DNA of 64,000 nt from contig NZ_MPPI01000024.1 of assembly GCF_001895925.1 (NCBI RefSeq), positions 1-64,000 of the forward strand. The letters run 5' to 3'. Position 1 is the stretch's first letter; each line of letters opens with the position of its first letter. This document shows, piece by piece, positions 55,297 to 64,000 of the stretch. Source of the stretch: Phormidesmis priestleyi ULC007. Lineage in GTDB: Bacteria; Cyanobacteriota; Cyanobacteriia; Leptolyngbyales; Leptolyngbyaceae. Under the pieces are notes generated by a model that was not told the DNA's origin, did no database searches, and saw only the letters and a program-made list of their open reading frames with translations. Position numbers and translations under genes: made by a program.

Positions 55297-55688
55297 TTCT
55301 GAAAGGTGTCAGGGATAGGGTGACTCAGTTCAGATCTTTCTGAAACCTGAAACCCGAAACCTAAAACCTCTTTTGTGAGGCGTTGGAAGTCTGGAATGAG
55401 TGTTAGCTCGTCAAAGGCTAGTCTGAGAAATGGTTTTAGCGATCTAACATTGATTCTCGACTTCCAACCTTCCCACTATCAATCTTTGTTTACTATTCAA
55501 AAGATTTGCGATCGCTCTCTAAGGTCTGCACCTGCGCCGATCGGCGTTGACATCAAGAGATGCTGGGTCGCTAGCTTTTTGAGAATTTCTCACAGCCCAC
55601 TAGAGTTTTGAATTGTGATATGAGTTCGTGAACTCAAAACTCAAAACTCAACACCCATCCTCAGCCTACTCAGGAGATTATAAGACCC
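55297..55688 (+). repeat. apcB-apcC spacer with heptanucleotide (STRR) tracts
   Basis: 392 bp with no credible gene. Four 7-mers (CTGAAAC, CTGAAAC, CCGAAAC, CTAAAAC) stand in tandem at 55340-55367, and three copies of AACTCAA at 55631-55651. Such short tandemly repeated heptamers (STRRs) are known from filamentous cyanobacteria. A short palindrome TGAGTTC-GT-GAACTCA at 55621-55636 overlaps the second tract. A 78-codon frame in the middle is spurious. Confidence 0.75.
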
Positions 55689-55892
55689 ATGAGAATGTTC
55701 AAGGTTACTGCCTGCGTTCCTAGTTTGACCCGCACCCGCACTCAACGGGAACTGCAAAATACTTATTTCACCAAGCTGGTTCCTTATGACAACTGGTTCC
55801 GTGAGCAGCAACGGATTCAAAAGATGGGTGGCAAGATTGTCAAGGTTGAATTGGCGACAGGCAAAGCTGGCGCGAACACGGGCATCGCATAA
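55689..55892 (+). CDS. apcC: Phycobilisome core linker, 7.8 kDa (ApcC)
   Basis: 67 aa basic linker, start MRMFKVTACVPSLTRTRTQR, end KVELATGKAGANTGIA. The FTKLVPYDNWFREQQRIQKM part is the standard Lc core. It caps and stabilises allophycocyanin trimers. Third gene of the apc cluster; the long spacer before it may tune its lower amount. Confidence 0.96.
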   Translation: MRMFKVTACVPSLTRTRTQRELQNTYFTKLVPYDNWFREQQRIQKMGGKIVKVELATGKAGANTGIA

Positions 55893-55949
55893 AGCCTGAG
55901 TTGAGTCTGATTAAATCTTCAATGTTTGCTAACTCTGAGCATTAGCTGT

Positions 55950-55978
55950 GGAGGTCAATAAGACCTCCTTTTTATTAT
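55950..55978 (+). terminator. Terminator of the apc operon
   Basis: GGAGGTC-AATAA-GACCTCC followed by TTTTTATTAT. Confidence 0.88.
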
Positions 55979-56008
55979 CTAAATACAATCTTTTAATACC
56001 AGTTAAGA

Positions 56009-56046
56009 GGGCCTGGCAGTGCCGTGCCCCTACGAGGATCTGTCGC
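56009..56046. repeat. Dispersed repeat, copy 2
   Basis: GGGCCTGGCAGTGCCGTGCC then CCTACGAGGATCTGTCGC. Same plan as the repeats at 16320 and 62648. Confidence 0.7.
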
Positions 56047-56084
56047 ATTCATTGATGAAATTGATATAAATCAATTTATCCCTG

Positions 56085-56417
56085 CTATACGCCAGAAAAA
56101 ATACTTTTCACGGTGGCGGAAATGCGATCGAGGTCTTCATTCAGCAACGGCGGACAGTCTGACTGTTGCTCAAGCCTCGCTTCAAACAGTCGTCTGCCTT
56201 CGCTAGAGATTAGATAAAGTGCGTAGGAGAGATCACGATCAAGAACTTTTTTTCCTTTCAACGCCTCAAATATGACTTTAAGTGACAGCAAAATCGATGT
56301 GACCTGACCCGGAATTGGCGGTTGACCTTGCTGCAATCGCACCAAAAAGGTATCAGAATTTAGGGTTGTTTCGCTGCTTTGATCGATTAGCAAGCGGCGA
56401 GCCGTTTCATAATCCAC
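56085..56417 (-). CDS. Conserved hypothetical protein
   Basis: 110 aa, all helical. Start is GTG (MDYETARRLLIDQSSETTLN). The middle reads FLVRLQQGQPPIPGQVTSIL and LSLKVIFEALKGKKVLDRDL; the rest SYALYLISSEGRRLFEARLE. No known domain recognised; I believe related proteins are confined to cyanobacteria (unverified). Same direction as, but downstream of, the basic small protein gene. Confidence 0.6.
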   Translation of the reverse strand: MDYETARRLLIDQSSETTLNSDTFLVRLQQGQPPIPGQVTSILLSLKVIFEALKGKKVLDRDLSYALYLISSEGRRLFEARLEQQSDCPPLLNEDLDRISATVKSIFSGV

Positions 56418-56429
56418 GATCGAGACGTT

Positions 56430-56684
56430 CTAGAAATGTTGACTGTTAAACTCTAGCCTAATCTTTGAAAACGACAACTGTTTCCAGGTTCTTCTCAAAA
56501 AAAAGGGAGAGAACTGAAATTTGTTCTCTCCCTGATTGCCTTCAGGCTCTAAGCCTTCTTGGAGTTTTTTGCGTAGCATTTGAGTTTGCTTTTTGAGTTG
56601 TCGTTGACGGGCAGAGCCGCCTTTGCCTTTGTGGTTGCGCCCCTCACGGCGAGGAGACTCCCAGCGTTTGAGCATACGCGCCAT
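56430..56684 (-). CDS. Small basic protein of unknown function
   Basis: 84 aa as read. The first 45 residues are strongly basic: MARMLKRWESPRREGRNHKG, KGGSARQRQLKKQTQMLRKK. They look like an RNA- or ribosome-associated tail. Residues past about 55 are coded by a terminator hairpin and its T-run (see next entry), which real genes avoid, so the true C-terminus may be shorter or a frameshift may have removed the stop. Lies in the gap between gyrA and the 110-aa gene. Confidence 0.55.
   Translation of the reverse strand: MARMLKRWESPRREGRNHKGKGGSARQRQLKKQTQMLRKKLQEGLEPEGNQGENKFQFSPFFLRRTWKQLSFSKIRLEFNSQHF
56497..56533 (-). terminator. Terminator hairpin inside the basic small ORF
   Basis: AGGGAGAGAAC (56504-56514) pairs with GTTCTCTCCCT (56523-56533), preceded on the plus strand by eight A, i.e. 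an eight-T run on the minus strand. Confidence 0.75.
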
Positions 56685-56734
56685 ATTTAGTTTCCTCGTG
56701 GTCTGATCTTATTGAACCAATTTGTCTTTGAAGT

Positions 56735-56758
56735 GAGGGCAGAAGTATTCCTGCCCTC
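56735..56758 (-). terminator. Hairpin 3' of gyrA
   Basis: GAGGGCAG-AAGTATTC-CTGCCCTC, perfect 8-bp stem, begins 6 bp beyond the gyrA stop; no T-run on the minus side, so termination efficiency is doubtful. Confidence 0.55.
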
Positions 56759-56764
56759 GTTGAC

Positions 56765-59506
56765 TTATTCTACTTCGGCAGTCTCATCATTGTCATCAAC
56801 GTCATTAACATCATCAATGTCAGCAGCGATCGTATCCTCATCTTCTAGAGCCGCCTCGGTTGCCACGACCTCGATCGTGTCGTCTCCAGGAACGCCAGCC
56901 GGAACCACTTCTTCTTCACCTGTGAGCGGCACGATCGCAACGGCAGCGATCGCGTCGTCTTCATCGAGTCGCTGAACTCGCACTCCCGTTGCCGTACGCG
57001 ACTGAGATGAAATCGCATCGACCGCTTGCCGAATGATGATGCCTCGGTTGGTGATCATCATCAACTCAGCCCCTTCGTTGACAATGTGCAAAGCCGCCAG
57101 CGTGTCGCCTTTCTTGCGGAACTTTGTCACCACAATGCCCATTCCGGCACGATTTTGGAGGCGGAACTGAGTTACCGGAACGCGCTTTCCATAGCCGCCT
57201 GTCGTGACGACCAAAATCCAAGGACCTTCGGGAGTTTTGAGTTCTGAAGCGTCGAGTTCAGATGACTCTTCGTTGAGAATGACCTCTTCATCATTGAGTT
57301 CGACATCTTCATCGATCAATCCGGCTGCTTGTGCTTGGGCAACGTTTTCCACAATTTGACCAGGCAGAATTGCCATGCCGACCAGACTGTCACCTTTGCG
57401 GAGCGCCATCGATCGCACCCCACGAGTCGCCCTTCCTAACGGACGCAGTTGCTCATGGTTGACGCGGAAGTGAATCGATCGACCCAAACTTGAGCCGATG
57501 ATGATGCTGTCTTCAACACACGCCAACCGCACCCAACGCAGTTGATCGCCTTCTTCGAGCGAGATCGCAATTAGCCCGTTTGAGCGAATGTTGCCAAATG
57601 CCGAGAGCGCTGTTTTTTTGATGTAGCCTTTGTTGGTCAACATCACCAAAAACACATTGTCACTGAATTCTGAAACGGGAATAATCGACGTGATTTTCTC
57701 ATTGTGAGGAATCGGTAGCAGTTGCACGATCGGCATTCCTCGTGCCGTTCTGGATGCAGTGTGAATCTGGTAGGCTTTAGCGTGATAGACAACGCCGCGA
57801 TCGCTAAAAAATAGAATACTGTCGTGATCACAGCAGGTGAGGAAGTGCTCGACGGCATCATCTTCTTTGATGCGCGCACCCGATTTGCCACGAGTGGCTC
57901 GACTTTGCGAATCAAACGCATCCACGGGCATCCGCTTGATATAACCCTGCTCGGTGAGCAAAATTACGGCTTTTTCATTCGCGATCAAATCGATGTCGCC
58001 GAGTTCGTCTTCAGACTGCTCGATCACCGTGCGGCGAGGAGTCGCTTGAGTGGCGCGTAGCTCTGTGATTTCGGTTTGAATGATTTCGAGAACCCGCTCA
58101 CGTCGAGCCAGAATATCTTGAAGATCAGCGATCTGAATCTGTAAGTCTTCGTGCTCTTGCTGAATTTTTTCGGCTTCTAGAGCCGTGAGTCGGCGCAGTT
58201 GCATTTGCAAAATTGCGTCGGCTTGTGACTCTGATAACTCATAGGATTCAATCAGTTCTTGCTTGGCGGTCGGTGCATCGGCTGCTCCGCGAATGGTCGC
58301 GATGATGCGATCGAGATGAGACAGCGCAATCAGCAGACCTTGCAGCAGATGATCGCGTTCTTCGGCTTTGCGAAGCTGATAGCGAGTCCGGCGTTCGATC
58401 GTCTCAATGCGGAAGTTTAAGAAAACTTCGAGAAAATATTTAATGGTCAACAACTGTGGCTCGTTGTTCACCAGTGCCAACATATTCGCCCCAAAGTTTG
58501 CCTGAATCGGGGTTTGCTTGTAGAGGTTGTTGAGCACCACACGCGGATAAGCATCGCGCCGCAGCTCGATCACGATTCGCATTCCGTCGCGATCGCTCTC
58601 ATCGCGCACGTCAGAAATGCCGTCAATCTTGTGGTCATTAACCAGTTCGGCAATCTTCTCGATCAGCGATGCTTTATTGGTTTGATAAGGTAGCTCGGTG
58701 ATGATAATGGCTTCGCGATCGGGTCTGCCGCGATGCTCGATGGTTTCGATCGAGGCGACTCCGCGCATGGTGATCGAGCCGCGCCCGGTCAGGTAGGCAT
58801 CGCGAATACCCGTTCGTCCCAAGATCTGTCCACCCGTAGGAAAGTCAGGGCCGGGGATATATTGCATCAACTCCAGTTCGGTCAGATCTGGGTTGTGAAT
58901 CAGCGCCGTTAACCCGTCGATCAATTCGCCCAGATTATGCGGCGGAATGTTGGTAGCCATGCCAACCGCGATCCCCGATGAGCCGTTGAGCAATAGCTGA
59001 GGAAGCCGCGCGGGTAAAACGGTTGGCTCTTGCTGAGAACCATCAAAGTTATCGGCAAAATCAACGGTTTCAGATTCAATGTCTCGCAGCAGAGCATTGC
59101 TGGTGAGCGTGGTCAAGCGACATTCGGTATATCGCATAGCGGCAGGCGGATCGTTGTCGATCGAGCCAAAGTTGCCGTGACCATTGATCAGGGGCGATCG
59201 CATTGAGAAGTCTTGTGCCATTCGCACCAGGGCATCATAGACTGCGGTGTCGCCGTGAGGGTGATATTTACCTAGCACTTCGCCGACCACACGCGCACAT
59301 TTACGGAAGGGACGCTCAGGGGTTAAGCCTAATTCGTGCATGGCATAGAGAATGCGACGATGCACTGGCTTTAAGCCATCTCTGGCATCTGGCAGTGCCC
59401 GACCCACGATCACGCTCATGGCGTATTCCAGGTACGATCGCTGCATCTCGCCTCGGAGATCGGTGGGAACGATCCGTTCTGTAGGTATCTCCTGGGAGAA
59501 GGTCAT
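56765..59506 (-). CDS. gyrA: DNA gyrase subunit A
   Basis: 913 aa. Breakage-reunion domain: [40 protein letters not shown] (quinolone region with Thr at the Ser83 position and Asp at 87) and active Tyr in [10 protein letters not shown]. The C-terminal beta-pinwheel starts at about residue 510 and includes [15 protein letters not shown] as the GyrA-box-like motif. The last 70 residues are very acidic ([20 protein letters not shown]), an unusual long tail. Introduces negative supercoils with GyrB, which lies elsewhere. Confidence 0.97.
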   Translation of the reverse strand: MTFSQEIPTERIVPTDLRGEMQRSYLEYAMSVIVGRALPDARDGLKPVHRRILYAMHELGLTPERPFRKCARVVGEVLGKYHPHGDTAVYDALVRMAQDFSMRSPLINGHGNFGSIDNDPPAAMRYTECRLTTLTSNALLRDIESETVDFADNFDGSQQEPTVLPARLPQLLLNGSSGIAVGMATNIPPHNLGELIDGLTALIHNPDLTELELMQYIPGPDFPTGGQILGRTGIRDAYLTGRGSITMRGVASIETIEHRGRPDREAIIITELPYQTNKASLIEKIAELVNDHKIDGISDVRDESDRDGMRIVIELRRDAYPRVVLNNLYKQTPIQANFGANMLALVNNEPQLLTIKYFLEVFLNFRIETIERRTRYQLRKAEERDHLLQGLLIALSHLDRIIATIRGAADAPTAKQELIESYELSESQADAILQMQLRRLTALEAEKIQQEHEDLQIQIADLQDILARRERVLEIIQTEITELRATQATPRRTVIEQSEDELGDIDLIANEKAVILLTEQGYIKRMPVDAFDSQSRATRGKSGARIKEDDAVEHFLTCCDHDSILFFSDRGVVYHAKAYQIHTASRTARGMPIVQLLPIPHNEKITSIIPVSEFSDNVFLVMLTNKGYIKKTALSAFGNIRSNGLIAISLEEGDQLRWVRLACVEDSIIIGSSLGRSIHFRVNHEQLRPLGRATRGVRSMALRKGDSLVGMAILPGQIVENVAQAQAAGLIDEDVELNDEEVILNEESSELDASELKTPEGPWILVVTTGGYGKRVPVTQFRLQNRAGMGIVVTKFRKKGDTLAALHIVNEGAELMMITNRGIIIRQAVDAISSQSRTATGVRVQRLDEDDAIAAVAIVPLTGEEEVVPAGVPGDDTIEVVATEAALEDEDTIAADIDDVNDVDDNDETAEVE

Positions 59507-59935
59507 AGGGTGAAAAACTCCGAAAATGCAAGCATGGATTTGACGATCGACACAGATAGCTAAAACTCAATAATTAAGCGCTTTAAACTAGTGTCGATTA
59601 TTACTAGGATTTTAACATATCGTGGCATTGGTCGGAGTAGCTGAGTATCATCAGATACATAGAACTATCTCTGGTCGAAAGATTCGATTCTAGAGGCTAA
59701 AATTCGGTTTGAAAAAGTTATTTTTGTACAGAGATTCAGTCCTCAGAATAAAGCCTGTATCCTTTTTCTATCAAGCGATTGCTCAATTGGATGATCAGGA
59801 GTTGTGTGGTTACTAATTCAATCCACAAGATTTACTAGAATATATTTTTTGATCGACGACCGATTCAAGAGTTTCAACGGTCAAAATAGAAAGGATTTTT
59901 AGCCCTTATTTTAGCGATCGCTCGACCCAAATTTT
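59507..59935. promoter_or_regulatory. Divergent promoter region gyrA / HDAC-like gene
   Basis: 429 bp without a gene; AT-rich. Contains a GCGATCGC site at about 59914 near the plus-strand start. No hairpin or RNA gene recognised. Confidence 0.45.
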
Positions 59936-60853
59936 ATGACGTTCCCTATCATTTACTCCGATCAATTCTTGCTCCATGAAACGGGCTATTTTCACCCCGA
60001 AAAACCGGAGCGGTTGAGGGCAATTCAGCAGGCGCTTAAAGCAGCACCTTGGGCAGATCTGTTGGACTGGCGAAAACCGACTTCAGTTGAGGCACGATCG
60101 CCGCTGGCTTTTGTGCATCAAGCTCACGATCGCCGCTATATAGAAGCCGTTCGGCAGTTAGCAAATCGGGGTGGCGGTCACATTGATGGTGATACGCCTG
60201 TCTCTCCGCGCAGTTTTGAAGTGGCGCTGCTGGCAGTCAACGCTTGGATCGATGGGGTAATTTTAACCCTGACCACAGGAGAGCCGAGCTTTGTGTTAAT
60301 GCGCCCGCCCGGCCATCATGCCGTTTCTGATTTGGGTATGGGATTTTGTTTGTTGAGCAATGCTGCGATCGCGGCGCTCTATGCTCTCGATCATGGCGCA
60401 AATCGCGTTGCCATTCTCGATTGGGATGTGCATCACGGCAATGGCACTCAAGCGATCGTCGAAACTAATCCCAATATCGCCTTTTGTTCACTACACGAGT
60501 CGCCACAATACCCTGGCACGGGCAGCGCGAACGAGCGAGGGTTTCACGACAACGTGCTAAATTTGCCGATGGCAGCGGGGAGTACGATCGTCGATTATCA
60601 GCCCCTATTTGAGTCGAAAATTATGCCGTTTTTAACTGACTTTCAGCCTGATTTGCTGATTGTTAGTGCAGGTTACGATGCCAATCACGACGACCCGTTA
60701 GCCAATATTTCGCTGAAGCCTCAAGACTATGGCGTGTTTACAGATTATTGCTTGGCGCTAACTCGGCGAATTGTCTTTGGGTTAGAGGGAGGCTATGACT
60801 TAGATGCGCTGGCGCGATCGGTGGTGGCAACCGTCGATCGGTGCCTGATCTAG
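59936..60853 (+). CDS. Histone-deacetylase-like (class II) zinc deacetylase
   Basis: 305 aa HDAC/acetoin-utilisation superfamily. Motifs: RPPGHHAVSDLGMGFCLLSN (catalytic His pair), DWDVHHGNGTQAI (zinc Asp and His), SAGYDANHDDPLA (second zinc Asp) and FGLEGGYD at the end (catalytic Tyr of the family is within GYD). Bacterial members remove acetyl groups from polyamines or lysines of proteins; substrate unknown. Monocistronic. Confidence 0.88.
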   Translation: MTFPIIYSDQFLLHETGYFHPEKPERLRAIQQALKAAPWADLLDWRKPTSVEARSPLAFVHQAHDRRYIEAVRQLANRGGGHIDGDTPVSPRSFEVALLAVNAWIDGVILTLTTGEPSFVLMRPPGHHAVSDLGMGFCLLSNAAIAALYALDHGANRVAILDWDVHHGNGTQAIVETNPNIAFCSLHESPQYPGTGSANERGFHDNVLNLPMAAGSTIVDYQPLFESKIMPFLTDFQPDLLIVSAGYDANHDDPLANISLKPQDYGVFTDYCLALTRRIVFGLEGGYDLDALARSVVATVDRCLI

Positions 60854-60975
60854 AGACAAATTTATGAGCAATACCTTGATCTTGAGATAGACGCGTAGAA
60901 GCAGAATTGGAACTAAGCTACTAACACCAACGACAAAGATCTTTGAATGCTAAAAAGTCCAGCAGAATAAATATT

Positions 60976-61230
60976 ATGCAACTCCAAATTGAATGCAATA
61001 ACCTGCTCCACAGCCAGGAACTCTGCTGTCTATGTGAACAATCTTTTGAATGCAAAGAAGCACGAGTGATTGTTTGCAACGATCAAGGATCAGGATGTGG
61101 AAATGCCTGCCCTGAGTGCATTAGTCAAGGCTTTAGCTGGATTAAAACTCAGTTTGAGCAATCGAACCGCTCTCAGAGAACAGGGCGGGATTATCAGAGA
61201 AAGACACAAGGAGTTGCGATCGGTGCATAG
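60976..61230 (+). CDS. Small Cys-rich (zinc-binding type) protein
   Basis: 84 aa from MQLQIECNNLLHSQELCCLC. Cys residues at CCLCEQSFECKEA, VIVCND, SGCGNACPECISQG could bind zinc or iron-sulfur; the CPEC pair is followed by ISQGFSWI. An earlier TTG would add 11 residues. The C-terminus is Arg/Gln-rich. Function unknown. It is convergent with the PAS-Crp gene. Confidence 0.6.
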   Translation: MQLQIECNNLLHSQELCCLCEQSFECKEARVIVCNDQGSGCGNACPECISQGFSWIKTQFEQSNRSQRTGRDYQRKTQGVAIGA

Positions 61231-61278
61231 TCACAAATTCTATCAATCAAGGATTAACCTGACACTCAAAACCTGTCT

Positions 61279-62436
61279 TCACTCTTTGATGATCAGATGG
61301 TTTTGAGCGTCTACCACGATCGTTCCTTGCTGCTGAAGTTTGCCTAAAAGACGAGTGACTGTGACTCGCGTTGTGCAGCAAGCACTGGCAAAATCTTGAT
61401 GAGTTAGCCGCACTCTTAGTCGGGTTCCTTGGGCGACGGGTTGCCCGATTTCCTGCTTGAGCAGTGACAGCAACCGATTCAAACGGTCTTGCACCCGAAG
61501 CTGCCCATAAATTGTCAAAAAGCTCTCTGTTTGTCTGAGACGCTGATTCATTGACGGCAGCAGCGCTTGAGCGAGACGAGGTGATTGAGAAACCTCGGTC
61601 AGGGGAATTGACACAAGTTGCACGGTGGCCAGCGCGATCGCTTGATAAGTCTGAAGTGAGGTAAAGCTCGACCCAAACACCATGCCATCGGTGGCCAGCC
61701 CCACCAGCATCTCATCGCCACTGTCAGATAACGTCGTCAGTTTCACCAAGCCTTGCGCCACCAGCCATAAGGCTTGCGTATCTAGCGGAATCACTTCGCC
61801 CTTTGTGTAAGTCTGCATCGGTCGGTCTTGAAAGGGCGTATAGTCACCTTGTTCTAAGGCAGCTTCTGCTCGCTTGCGTTCGGTGATGTCGCGCACGAGC
61901 CAGCGCAAAAGAGGTGCATTTTCGGGGTAGCGAATTACGTCAACGGTGAGCATCGCATCAAACACTTCATTTGAGTGCCGTTGCAGCCGCACATAAGCAT
62001 CTACATGGTCACGCTGTGCAAGCTGAGAGAGTTTGGCTCTAAACAACGGACGATCGTCGATCGCGACTACACTAACTAGAAGTTTGCCGACTAAAAACCG
62101 CTGCTGTCTCGAAAGCAGTGCCACCGCAGCGCGGTTTGCCTCGCGGATGTTGCCCCCCAAGTCGGTGACGAGATAAGCATCAGGCGCAAACTCAAACAAG
62201 TTTTGATAGCGCTGGCGTTCAGCTTCGGTGCGATTGCGGGCGACTAGAAGTTCTTCATTTTGGCGAGTTAGCTCCTCCATTGCAACTTGCAATTCTTCGG
62301 AGGCGACTCCTAATTCTTTGAGAGCAACAGGCAATAATTCGGGTGATGGAATCGGAGTCGCGTTTGCATCGTGACAGAGAATCGACAAACGACCATACAT
62401 CGTCTCAACTTGCTGGCTCAAGAGATTGATGTTCAT
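61279..62436 (-). CDS. PAS-domain Crp/Fnr fusion transcriptional regulator
   Basis: 385 aa from MNINLLSQQVETMYGRLSIL. A coiled coil at 45-78 (EELQVAMEELTRQNEELLVA) leads into one PAS/PAC unit at about 78-190 (NLFEFAPDAYLVTDLGGNIR, RDITERKRAEAALE). Then a cNMP-binding-like barrel (about 200-300) and a Crp-type HTH: TRVTVTRLLGKLQQQGTIVV. The PAS pocket is sensory; the C-terminal half is a DNA-binding regulator. Fusion of a PAS sensor straight onto a Crp/Fnr module is uncommon. A TTG 13 codons upstream is in frame; ATG preferred. Confidence 0.85.
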   Translation of the reverse strand: MNINLLSQQVETMYGRLSILCHDANATPIPSPELLPVALKELGVASEELQVAMEELTRQNEELLVARNRTEAERQRYQNLFEFAPDAYLVTDLGGNIREANRAAVALLSRQQRFLVGKLLVSVVAIDDRPLFRAKLSQLAQRDHVDAYVRLQRHSNEVFDAMLTVDVIRYPENAPLLRWLVRDITERKRAEAALEQGDYTPFQDRPMQTYTKGEVIPLDTQALWLVAQGLVKLTTLSDSGDEMLVGLATDGMVFGSSFTSLQTYQAIALATVQLVSIPLTEVSQSPRLAQALLPSMNQRLRQTESFLTIYGQLRVQDRLNRLLSLLKQEIGQPVAQGTRLRVRLTHQDFASACCTTRVTVTRLLGKLQQQGTIVVDAQNHLIIKE

Positions 62437-62803
62437 TCTTGCCTGCTCAACTTTTAATCTTGGTAGGATAGACAACTTGAACTAGCGACACAAGTAACCG
62501 AAATGATGATCTTAAGAATCTTTGTGTTGGAAATCACACTCTGACTTCATAAGAATTTTGCCGCTATTTCACGACTGACTCCTCGAAATTAACACCAATT
62601 TTAAAAACAATTGCGATCGTTCCAAACGATCGCGTCAGGGCGGTTTTGGGGGTGTGGCATCGCCGTGCCCTCTTGCAGGATTTGTGTAAATAAAAACCTC
62701 TAGAGGTTTAGCGCTAGAGGTCGGACAGTTAAATGCTGAATCCTAGATACACAGCCGATTGTTTCGATTTCGGAAAAGTTCAAATATTTGTTTTGCAGCT
62801 TGG
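62437..62803. repeat. Gene-free stretch with palindrome, dispersed repeat copy 3 and topoisomerase terminator
   Basis: Three features: perfect palindrome GCGATCGTT-CCA-AACGATCGC (62613-62633); dispersed repeat copy 3 at 62648-62686 (GGGGGTGTGGCATCGCCGTG, then CCCTCTTGCAGGATTTGTG); and hairpin ACCTCTAG (62696-62703) / CTAGAGGT (62714-62721), with a T-run on the minus strand, which should terminate the topoisomerase transcript. Confidence 0.7.
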
Positions 62804-63922
62804 TTAGTCAGCATCGCAAGGCTTGACTTTCTCTAGCAGTGCAATCACGGCTAACTCTTCCGATCGCAGCGCATACGCATCTTCTGCCACTACATCGACA
62901 AATTGCTGCATCACCTCATGCAAAGACGCATCCATATAAGCCTCTAAAACGGCGGGATGCACATAATATTTTCGACAGGTTGCCGGACGGTTGCCTAAGT
63001 GAGCCGCGACGGTTTTAAGCGCTTGTGTGATGTTCTTTTTGGCAGCCGTTTGCGAGGTGAAGATCCCGATTTCGACCAGGTGGGATGCTGCTAAAACGGT
63101 GCCTGCCCAGGTGCGAAAGTCTTTTGCTGTAAAGTCATGACCCGTGATTTCTCGCAGATAATCATTGACATCGGTTGACGTAATGTCTTGAGGGTGCCCG
63201 TCTTCGGCGATGTATTGAAACAACTCTTGACCCGGAATTTCTTGACAGCGCTTGACGATTTTTGCCAGCCGTCGATCGCTCACTTCAATGTCATGATCAA
63301 CGCCACTCTTACCCCGAAACTGAAACTGAATTTTAGACCCATGAATCTGCACATGCTCATCGTGCAGCGTCGTCATGCCATAAGAATGATTGGTCTTGGC
63401 ATACTCTTCGTTGCCCACGCGAATGCGAGTTAGCTCCATCAACTTCACGATCGCCGCCAGCACTTTAGATTTAGGCAACCCCGACTGCGATAAATCGTGA
63501 TCCAATCGTCTGCGAATCTCAGGCAACGATTGGCTAAACGCAATCATGCGCGTAAATTTTGTCTGATCGCGAACCGATCGCCACAAAGGATGATAGCGAT
63601 ATTGCTTGCGTCCTTTTGCGTCGCGCCCCGTCGCCTGCAAGTGACCATTCTTAAACGGACAAATCCACACATGATGGTAGGCAGGCGGAATTGCCAGCGA
63701 TTCAATCCGCCGGATTTCGTCAGGGTCACGCACCGTCTTGCCATCTGCCCCCACATAAGTGAAGCCTTTTTTGCCCGATCGCTTCCGTTCAATTCCAGGA
63801 ATGTCATCTGTGACATACCGCAACCCGACCGCCTCAGCCGACTCTATGGGGTTGGTCAGAATCTCAGCAGAAATCGCGATTTCGCGCTCGTCTTCTACAT
63901 GCTGATTAAGTTTAAGCTGCAT
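62804..63922 (-). CDS. DNA topoisomerase IB
   Basis: 372 aa, poxvirus/bacterial type. DIPGIERKRSGKKGFTYVGA (N-terminal domain), RRIESLAIPPAYHHVWICPF, MELTRIRVGNEEYAKTNHSY (catalytic Arg), FQFRGKSGVDHDIEV (catalytic Lys), DFRTWAGTVLAASHL (Arg) and CRKYYVHPAVLEAYM with the Tyr nucleophile. It relaxes both positive and negative supercoils without Mg. Bacterial TopIB is scattered and thought to spread by transfer. It is the last gene seen on the minus strand. Confidence 0.9.
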   Translation of the reverse strand: MQLKLNQHVEDEREIAISAEILTNPIESAEAVGLRYVTDDIPGIERKRSGKKGFTYVGADGKTVRDPDEIRRIESLAIPPAYHHVWICPFKNGHLQATGRDAKGRKQYRYHPLWRSVRDQTKFTRMIAFSQSLPEIRRRLDHDLSQSGLPKSKVLAAIVKLMELTRIRVGNEEYAKTNHSYGMTTLHDEHVQIHGSKIQFQFRGKSGVDHDIEVSDRRLAKIVKRCQEIPGQELFQYIAEDGHPQDITSTDVNDYLREITGHDFTAKDFRTWAGTVLAASHLVEIGIFTSQTAAKKNITQALKTVAAHLGNRPATCRKYYVHPAVLEAYMDASLHEVMQQFVDVVAEDAYALRSEELAVIALLEKVKPCDAD

Positions 63923-64000
63923 GAATGGTTTAGTTAAGAAACTATAGTGCCCTATACATTCACCCTAAGCAATCTGAGATAATCTAAAATCTGCACAGCA
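63923..64000. other. Right edge, no gene seen
   Basis: 78 bp of AT-rich sequence upstream of the topoisomerase gene; likely contains its promoter. Confidence 0.5.

Noticed and set aside
55375-55611. 78-codon frame between apcB and apcC
   Set aside because: No motif, atypical composition, lies in a repeat-bearing spacer.
1-64000. tRNA, rRNA, tmRNA genes
   Set aside because: No tRNA T-arm motif of the GTTCGAATC kind with a matching acceptor stem and no rRNA-like sequence was found by eye on either strand.

Overview
The window is a piece of a cyanobacterial chromosome. It carries photosystem II genes (psbO, psbM, psbB, psbT), the allophycocyanin operon apcA-apcB-apcC, NDH-1 genes ndhF-ndhD, rbcR, a group 3 sigma factor (sigF-like), a biliverdin-type phytochrome and several small proteins typical of cyanobacteria. 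The octamer GCGATCGC (HIP1) recurs throughout, and heptanucleotide STRR tracts lie between apcB and apcC. The set of signalling genes and repeats fits a filamentous Leptolyngbya/Oscillatoria-like organism, but the genus is inference. I see no rRNA, tRNA or CRISPR array.

Layout. 1-8.1 kb: PRTase fragment, family 4 uracil-DNA glycosylase, CLC transporter, tyrS-pyrF, class A PBP. 8.1-9.0 kb: an accessory island with 33-bp tandem hairpin repeats, an unlisted 47-aa ribbon-helix-helix gene and the decayed right end of a TnpB transposon. 9-20 kb: DUF1825 protein, J-domain/TPR protein, TM2 and HhH proteins, lepB, CDF transporter, HAD phosphatase, a stand-alone DALR protein divergent from a Crp/Fnr regulator, then ndhF-ndhD. 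20-24 kb: thioredoxin-like protein, NnrU/Z-ISO-like protein, rbcR. 24-29.6 kb: a zinc-ribbon Ser/Thr kinase followed by three membrane-anchored solute-binding proteins with no permease, with a MITE-like element with a target-site duplication in between. 29.6-36 kb: a light/two-component operon on the minus strand (XRE regulator, frameshifted bacteriophytochrome, Rcp-like response regulator, 1104-aa hybrid kinase). 36-42.8 kb: nadA, mutS2, ilvH, BON protein, lipoprotein, sigF-like gene. 43-47.6 kb: photosystem II cluster with a 2Fe-2S ferredoxin. 47.7-49 kb: an IS200/IS605-type tnpB element with a one-base frameshift and a likely omega-RNA end. 49-53.8 kb: GNAT, cytosine deaminase-like amidohydrolase, FAD oxidoreductase, geranylgeranyl reductase-like protein. 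54.2-56 kb: apcABC. 56-64 kb: two small conserved proteins, gyrA, HDAC-like deacetylase, small Cys-rich protein, PAS-Crp/Fnr fusion regulator, topoisomerase IB.

Most of the window is ordinary core genome. The parts most worth a second look are the kinase plus orphan binding-protein cluster (23.98-29.61 kb), the broken phytochrome operon (29.6-36 kb), the hairpin-repeat/RHH/TnpB-relic island (8.1-9.0 kb), the split tnpB with its RNA end, and the operator-like palindrome between the DALR gene and its divergent Crp-like neighbour.
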